Assembly (NCBI GenBank): GCA_963849605.1
Contig: CAWKHX010000002.1
Span: forward strand, 186,001 to 250,000
DNA length: 64,000 bases
Source of the DNA: DASPHG01 sp963849605
GTDB lineage: Bacteria > Actinomycetota > Thermoleophilia > Solirubrobacterales > Thermoleophilaceae
Direction of reading: 5' to 3'
Shown: positions 60,055 through 64,000 of the stretch, in pieces
Numbering within the stretch: position 1 is the first letter of the stretch
Layout of the letters: each line of letters starts with the position of its first letter
Notes under the pieces: generated by a model
Seen by the model: the letters and a program-made list of their open reading frames with translations, nothing else
The model's database searches: none
Told to the model about the DNA's origin: nothing
Made by a program: the position numbers and the translations under genes

Positions 60055-61816
60055 GAAGACCTTCTGGCGACTCCTCGGCTTCCTCCGGCCCTACCGAAAG
60101 GGAGTCTTGGTGTCCTTCGCGCTGGCCGCCGTCGCGATGGCCGCCGGCGTGCTCATCCCTTACCTGGTCGGCCGCACGGTCGACCAGATCCGCGGGCACG
60201 AGACGAACCTGTGGCCGCTGGCCGCCGCGATCGCCGGCGCGGGGGTGTTGCGGCTCTTCTTCAGCGTCGCCCGCCGCCTGGTCGCCGGGCAGGTCTCGCT
60301 GGGTGTCGAGTTCGACCTGAGAAACCGGATGTACGCGCACCTGCAGTCGCTCGAGCTCGGGTTCTTCGACGGGCAGCAGACAGGGCAGCTGATGTCCCGC
60401 TCGACCGTCGACCTCCAGGCGGTGCGCTTCTTCCTCGGCTACGGCCTCGTCTTCATTCTTCAGTCGGCGCTGACGATCCTGATCGCCGCCGGCGTGATGC
60501 TGGCGATAAACCCCGGCCTCGCGGCCGTTGCGCTGGCGCCCGTCCCGTTCGTCGTCGCGATCGCGGCGCGCTACGGCCGTCTCAACCGACCGGCGTCACA
60601 GGAGGTTCAGCAGCGGATCGCGGAGCTCACCGCCGAGGCCGAGGAGAACGTGTCCGGCGTGCGCGTGGTCAAGGCCTTTGCGCAGGAGGAACGCCAGCTC
60701 GCCCGCTTCCGGAAGGCCGTCCAGCGCGTGTTCGACCAGTCGATGGTCTCGACGCGGCTGCGAGCCTTCTACAACCCGTTCATCGGCTTCCTCCCCCAGC
60801 TCGGCCTCGCCGCGCTGCTCCTCGTGGGGGGTCGCCAGGCGATCAACGGGTCGATCACGGTCGGCGAGTTCGTCGCGTTCTACGGCTACGTCCTGATCCT
60901 TACGGGGCCCATGCGGATGCTCGGCATCGCGCTTGGCATGGCCCAGCGCGCGGTGGCATCGGGCGCGCGCGTGTTCGAGATCCTCGACAGGGCGCCGGAG
61001 ATGACGACGCCCGCCGGCGCGCCGCCGCTCCCCGCGGGCAGCGGCGCGGTGCGGTTCGATCACGTCACGTTCGCGTACGACGGTGCAGACCCCGTGCTCC
61101 GCGACGTCAGCTTCGACGTCGACGCCGGCGAGACGGTCGCGCTGGTGGGCGCGACCGGCTCGGGCAAGACGACCCTCGCGTCGCTCGTCCCGCGCCTGTA
61201 CGACCCCGTCGAGGGTGGCGTGTCGATCGACGGTACGGACGTCTCCACGGTCGACCTTGAGTCGCTGCGGCGCGAGATCGCGCTCGTCTCCGACGACGCG
61301 TTCCTCTTTTCCGCGAGCCTGCGCGAGAACATCGCCTACGCGCGGCCGGACGCGACCGACGAGGAGATCCTCGGCGCGGCGGAGCGCGCCGGGCTGGCCG
61401 AGTTCGTCGCGGCGCTTCCGGACGGCTACGAGACGCGCGTAGGCGAGCGCGGGCTGACCCTCTCCGGCGGCCAGCGCCAGCGCGTGGCGATCGCGCGCGC
61501 ACTGGTTGCGAACCCGCGCATCCTGATCCTCGACGACGCGACGTCGAGCGTGGACGCCACGACCGAGTCGAAGATCAAGGAAGCGCTGCGCGAGGTGATG
61601 CAGGGGCGAACCACCTTCGTGATCGCCCACCGCCTCTCCACCATCTCACTCGCCGACGAGATCGTCGTGCTCGAGGACGGGCGGCTCGCCGCGCGCGGGA
61701 CACACGAGGAGCTGCTCGAGTCCTCGCCGCTCTACCGCGAGATCGCGGAGAAGGGCCTGCCCGATGCGGTCTTCCTGACCGAGAACCCGATCGAGCGCGA
61801 GGTGGCGGGGCTGTGA
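60053..61816 (+). CDS. ABC exporter half-transporter A (degenerate Walker B)
   Basis: A six-helix membrane domain (about 1-310) is joined to an ATPase domain with Walker A GATGSGKTT, signature LSGGQRQR, Walker B ILILDDATSSVD and a switch His in AHRLSTI. The catalytic Glu is Asp, as in the inactive site of heterodimeric exporters such as TM287/288 and BmrCD. It should pair with the next gene to export lipids or drugs. The TTG start lies in a palindrome, with no ribosome site. Confidence 0.92.
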   Translation: MKTFWRLLGFLRPYRKGVLVSFALAAVAMAAGVLIPYLVGRTVDQIRGHETNLWPLAAAIAGAGVLRLFFSVARRLVAGQVSLGVEFDLRNRMYAHLQSLELGFFDGQQTGQLMSRSTVDLQAVRFFLGYGLVFILQSALTILIAAGVMLAINPGLAAVALAPVPFVVAIAARYGRLNRPASQEVQQRIAELTAEAEENVSGVRVVKAFAQEERQLARFRKAVQRVFDQSMVSTRLRAFYNPFIGFLPQLGLAALLLVGGRQAINGSITVGEFVAFYGYVLILTGPMRMLGIALGMAQRAVASGARVFEILDRAPEMTTPAGAPPLPAGSGAVRFDHVTFAYDGADPVLRDVSFDVDAGETVALVGATGSGKTTLASLVPRLYDPVEGGVSIDGTDVSTVDLESLRREIALVSDDAFLFSASLRENIAYARPDATDEEILGAAERAGLAEFVAALPDGYETRVGERGLTLSGGQRQRVAIARALVANPRILILDDATSSVDATTESKIKEALREVMQGRTTFVIAHRLSTISLADEIVVLEDGRLAARGTHEELLESSPLYREIAEKGLPDAVFLTENPIEREVAGL

Positions 61817-63600
61817 GGGACCGGATCCGTTCCTTCTGGCTGCTGCTGCGCGGCGAGGACCAGCGCGCCCGCAAGCTGCGCGGCCTGCTCCAGCTGCTGC
61901 ACCCCTACCGCGGCAAGGTCGCGCTCATGTTCGTCGCGCTCTTCTTCGCTACGGGCGCGTCGCTCGTCCCGCCCTATCTCGCGGGGCGAGCGATCGACGA
62001 CGGCATCCGCCAGAAGGACGCCGACTTCCTCACGGTCGTCCTGATCGTGTTCATCGCCGCGGCGCTGATCAACTGGATCGCCACCTACGCGCAGACCTAC
62101 CTCGTCAACTGGGTCGGCCAGCGCGCGCTGCAGGACCTGCGTGAGCGGATCTTCTCGCACCTCCAGCGCATGTCGATCGGCTTCTACTCCCGCAACAAGA
62201 CCGGCGTTCTGATCTCGCGCATGACGAACGACGTCCAGGCGCTCGACCAGCTCGTCACCGACGGCGTGGTCACGCTCTTCTCGTCCACCCTGACGCTGCT
62301 CGGCACGGCGGCGATCCTGGTCGTCCTCGACCCCGAGCTCGCCCTCATCACGTTCCTGACGTTCCCGGTGCTCGCGGTGGGCAGCGTCGCCTTCCGGCTG
62401 GCGTCGGCCGGCGCGTATCGCCTAACCCGCGAGAAGATCGCGCAGATCACGGCGTACCTGCAGGAGACGCTGTCGGGCATCCGGATCGTGCGCGCGTTTG
62501 GACAGGAGCCGCGCCACCTCGCGCAGTTCTCGCAGCTAAACGACGAAAACCGCGACGCGAACATGAAGACCGTCTACCTGAACGCGGCGTACTTCCCGTC
62601 CGTCGAGCTCCTGTCGGCCGTCGCAACGGCCGCGATCCTTCTGTACGGCGGGAACCAGGTGGTCGACGGGAACGGGGTCACGATCGGCGTGCTCGCCTCG
62701 TTCGTCTTCTACCTCCAGACCTTCTTCGACCCGATCCAGCAGCTGTCCCAGCTCTACACGACCTACCAGGCGGGCATGGCCGCGCTCGACAAGGTGTTCG
62801 AGCTGCTCGACGAGGAGCCCGACCTCCAGGACGCGCCCGATGCGACGGAGCTGCCCCGCGTGCGCGGCGAGATCAAGTTCGAGGACGTCTGCTTCTCGTA
62901 CGGCAGTGACGACCTCGCGATCTGCAACCTGGACCTCGACGTCCCGCCGGGGCAGACGGTTGCGCTCGTCGGCGCCACCGGCGCAGGCAAGTCCACATTC
63001 GCGAAGCTGATCGCGCGCTTCTACGACCCGGTGTCCGGGCGGGTGCTCGTGGACGGGCACGACCTGCGGGACGTGACGGAGCGCTCGCTGCGCTCTCAAC
63101 TCGGGATCGTGCCGCAGGAGGGATTCCTGTTCTCCGGCACGATTCGCGACAACATCGCCTTCGGACGCGCCGATGCGACCGACGAGGACATCGTCGAGGC
63201 CGCCCGCGCGGTCGGGGCGCACGAGCTGATCGAGCGAATGCCGGACGGGTATGACACCGAGGTCGGCGAGCGCGGCGGGCACCTGTCGGCCGGCGAGCGG
63301 CAGCTGATCGCGTTTGCGCGCGCGGCGATCGCCGACCCGCGCATCCTGATCCTCGATGAGGCGACGTCGAACGTCGACGTCAGGACCGAGTCGCGGATCG
63401 AGCAGGGGCTGCGCCGCCTGTTGGCCGGCCGCACCGCAATCGTGATCGCGCACCGGCTCTCGACGATCCGCCAGGCCGGCCGCATCGTCGTTCTCGACAA
63501 GGGCGAGATCGCCGAGCAGGGGACGCACGAGGAGCTGCTCTCCCGGAACGGCCACTACGCGCGCCTCTACCGCGACTGGGCCGAGCAGTCCGCGGCCTGA
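61813..63600 (+). CDS. ABC exporter half-transporter B (catalytic site intact)
   Basis: GTG at 61813 overlaps the first half-transporter stop (GTGA). The 595-residue protein has six helices, Walker A GATGAGKST, Walker B ILILDEATSNVD with the catalytic Glu, switch His in AHRLSTI, and signature LSAGERQ, where Gly is Ala compared with LSGGQ. Together the two proteins would form one full and one weak ATP site, the normal state of heterodimeric exporters. Cargo is unknown. Confidence 0.93.
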   Translation: MRDRIRSFWLLLRGEDQRARKLRGLLQLLHPYRGKVALMFVALFFATGASLVPPYLAGRAIDDGIRQKDADFLTVVLIVFIAAALINWIATYAQTYLVNWVGQRALQDLRERIFSHLQRMSIGFYSRNKTGVLISRMTNDVQALDQLVTDGVVTLFSSTLTLLGTAAILVVLDPELALITFLTFPVLAVGSVAFRLASAGAYRLTREKIAQITAYLQETLSGIRIVRAFGQEPRHLAQFSQLNDENRDANMKTVYLNAAYFPSVELLSAVATAAILLYGGNQVVDGNGVTIGVLASFVFYLQTFFDPIQQLSQLYTTYQAGMAALDKVFELLDEEPDLQDAPDATELPRVRGEIKFEDVCFSYGSDDLAICNLDLDVPPGQTVALVGATGAGKSTFAKLIARFYDPVSGRVLVDGHDLRDVTERSLRSQLGIVPQEGFLFSGTIRDNIAFGRADATDEDIVEAARAVGAHELIERMPDGYDTEVGERGGHLSAGERQLIAFARAAIADPRILILDEATSNVDVRTESRIEQGLRRLLAGRTAIVIAHRLSTIRQAGRIVVLDKGEIAEQGTHEELLSRNGHYARLYRDWAEQSAA

Positions 63601-64000
63601 TCAGCGGCGCGGGCGCGCGTACCGCGCCCTGACGGCCAGTCCGCCCTTCGGCACGGTGACCACGCGCTCGCGGTCGCGGCTGCCGTCCGACCAGCGCCTG
63701 AACCGGTATCGCTCGCCGTCGTGCCTGAACGAGCGCGCGGCCGAGAGCACCGTTTCGAACCCGATCGCGTGCTGGGCGGTGAGCGGCGCGGGCTTGCGCA
63801 CGCCGGCGAAGCTCACCGGGGCGCCGCGAGGCACGCTGCCGACGCGCACGGTCGTGGTTCGCGGGTGGACCGTCACGGTCTGGCTCGTCTCCAGGCCGCC
63901 GGAATCGGTGGCCGTGACCGTGAACTCGAAAAATGAGTCGGCCGAGTGGTCGGACGGCACGCGGAACCCGGCCGTCGCGCCCGTCAGCCCGGTGAGCAGG
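63601..64000 (-). CDS. C-terminal part of a secreted protein with beta-sandwich repeats
   Basis: Only the last 133 codons are present, the gene begins beyond the right edge. The sequence has an Ig-like or PKD-like domain (FFEFTVTATDSGGLETSQTV) followed by RYRFRRWSDGSRDRERVV, the WSDG module common at the end of secreted sugar dehydrogenases and surface proteins in actinobacteria. An enzyme domain may lie further upstream but is not visible. It converges with the ABC exporter genes. Confidence 0.7.
   Translation of the reverse strand, partial: LLTGLTGATAGFRVPSDHSADSFFEFTVTATDSGGLETSQTVTVHPRTTTVRVGSVPRGAPVSFAGVRKPAPLTAQHAIGFETVLSAARSFRHDGERYRFRRWSDGSRDRERVVTVPKGGLAVRARYARPRR

Overview
The window is 64 kb of very GC-rich bacterial chromosome with dense, mostly minus-strand genes joined by 1-4 base stop/start overlaps. 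The fused aroK-aroB gene, the alaS-ruvX-mltG-aroE / type IV pilus / aroC-aroKB-aroQ order, the SigB/F-type sigma cassette, the PE-ligase-polymerase form of LigD and a tRNA-Met of actinobacterial type suggest a deep-branching actinobacterium, probably class Thermoleophilia (Solirubrobacterales or Gaiellales). That placement is inference from gene content; no rRNA is present.

Layout. 1-11.6 kb (minus): start of a peptidase gene, aroQ, aroKB and aroC, then pilus assembly genes (a PilP-position protein, pilO, pilN, pilM, prepilin peptidase), three minor-pilin-like genes and the major pilin, whose leader carries a c-di-GMP-I (GEMM) riboswitch. 11.7-28.5 kb: a mixed block that separates the pilin genes from the pilus motor. 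It holds two GGDEF/HD-GYP proteins, a NarL-type two-component system, a hemolysin III homologue, an HDOD-LuxR fusion, a second GEMM-like riboswitch in front of a small zinc-ribbon gene, a NodIJ-like ABC exporter with an oxidoreductase, a DHA2-type MFS pump and two secreted beta-propeller proteins. 28.6-39 kb (minus): a NERD-domain gene, pilC, pilT, pilB, a thioredoxin-like membrane protein, aroE, mltG, ruvX and alaS. 39-48 kb: an HD-GYP-type membrane protein, an MFS pump and a complete oligopeptide/nickel-type ABC importer (oppABCDF). 48-55.5 kb: a paralogue of the riboswitch-controlled zinc-ribbon protein, sigma factor, anti-sigma-like ATPase, a NifU-MnmA fusion, aspS, hisS, a metallo-beta-lactamase fold hydrolase and a small membrane protein. 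55.5-64 kb: a formimidoyltransferase homologue, tRNA-Met, a glycosyltransferase, LigD, a small lipoprotein, a heterodimeric ABC exporter and the end of a secreted protein.

Function. The clearest theme is a c-di-GMP circuit. GGDEF and HD-GYP proteins could make and destroy the messenger, one riboswitch sits on the pilin mRNA, and another sits on an uncharacterised zinc-ribbon gene (family tail ILPEDF) that has a second copy near the sigma factor. This circuit is the best candidate for a little-described system here.

Caution. At least ten one- or two-base frame breaks interrupt otherwise good genes (aroKB, three pilin-like genes, an MFS gene, a propeller gene, a NERD gene, ligD). Most lie in short G or C runs or beside CTGAG, and many look more like assembly errors than true decay.
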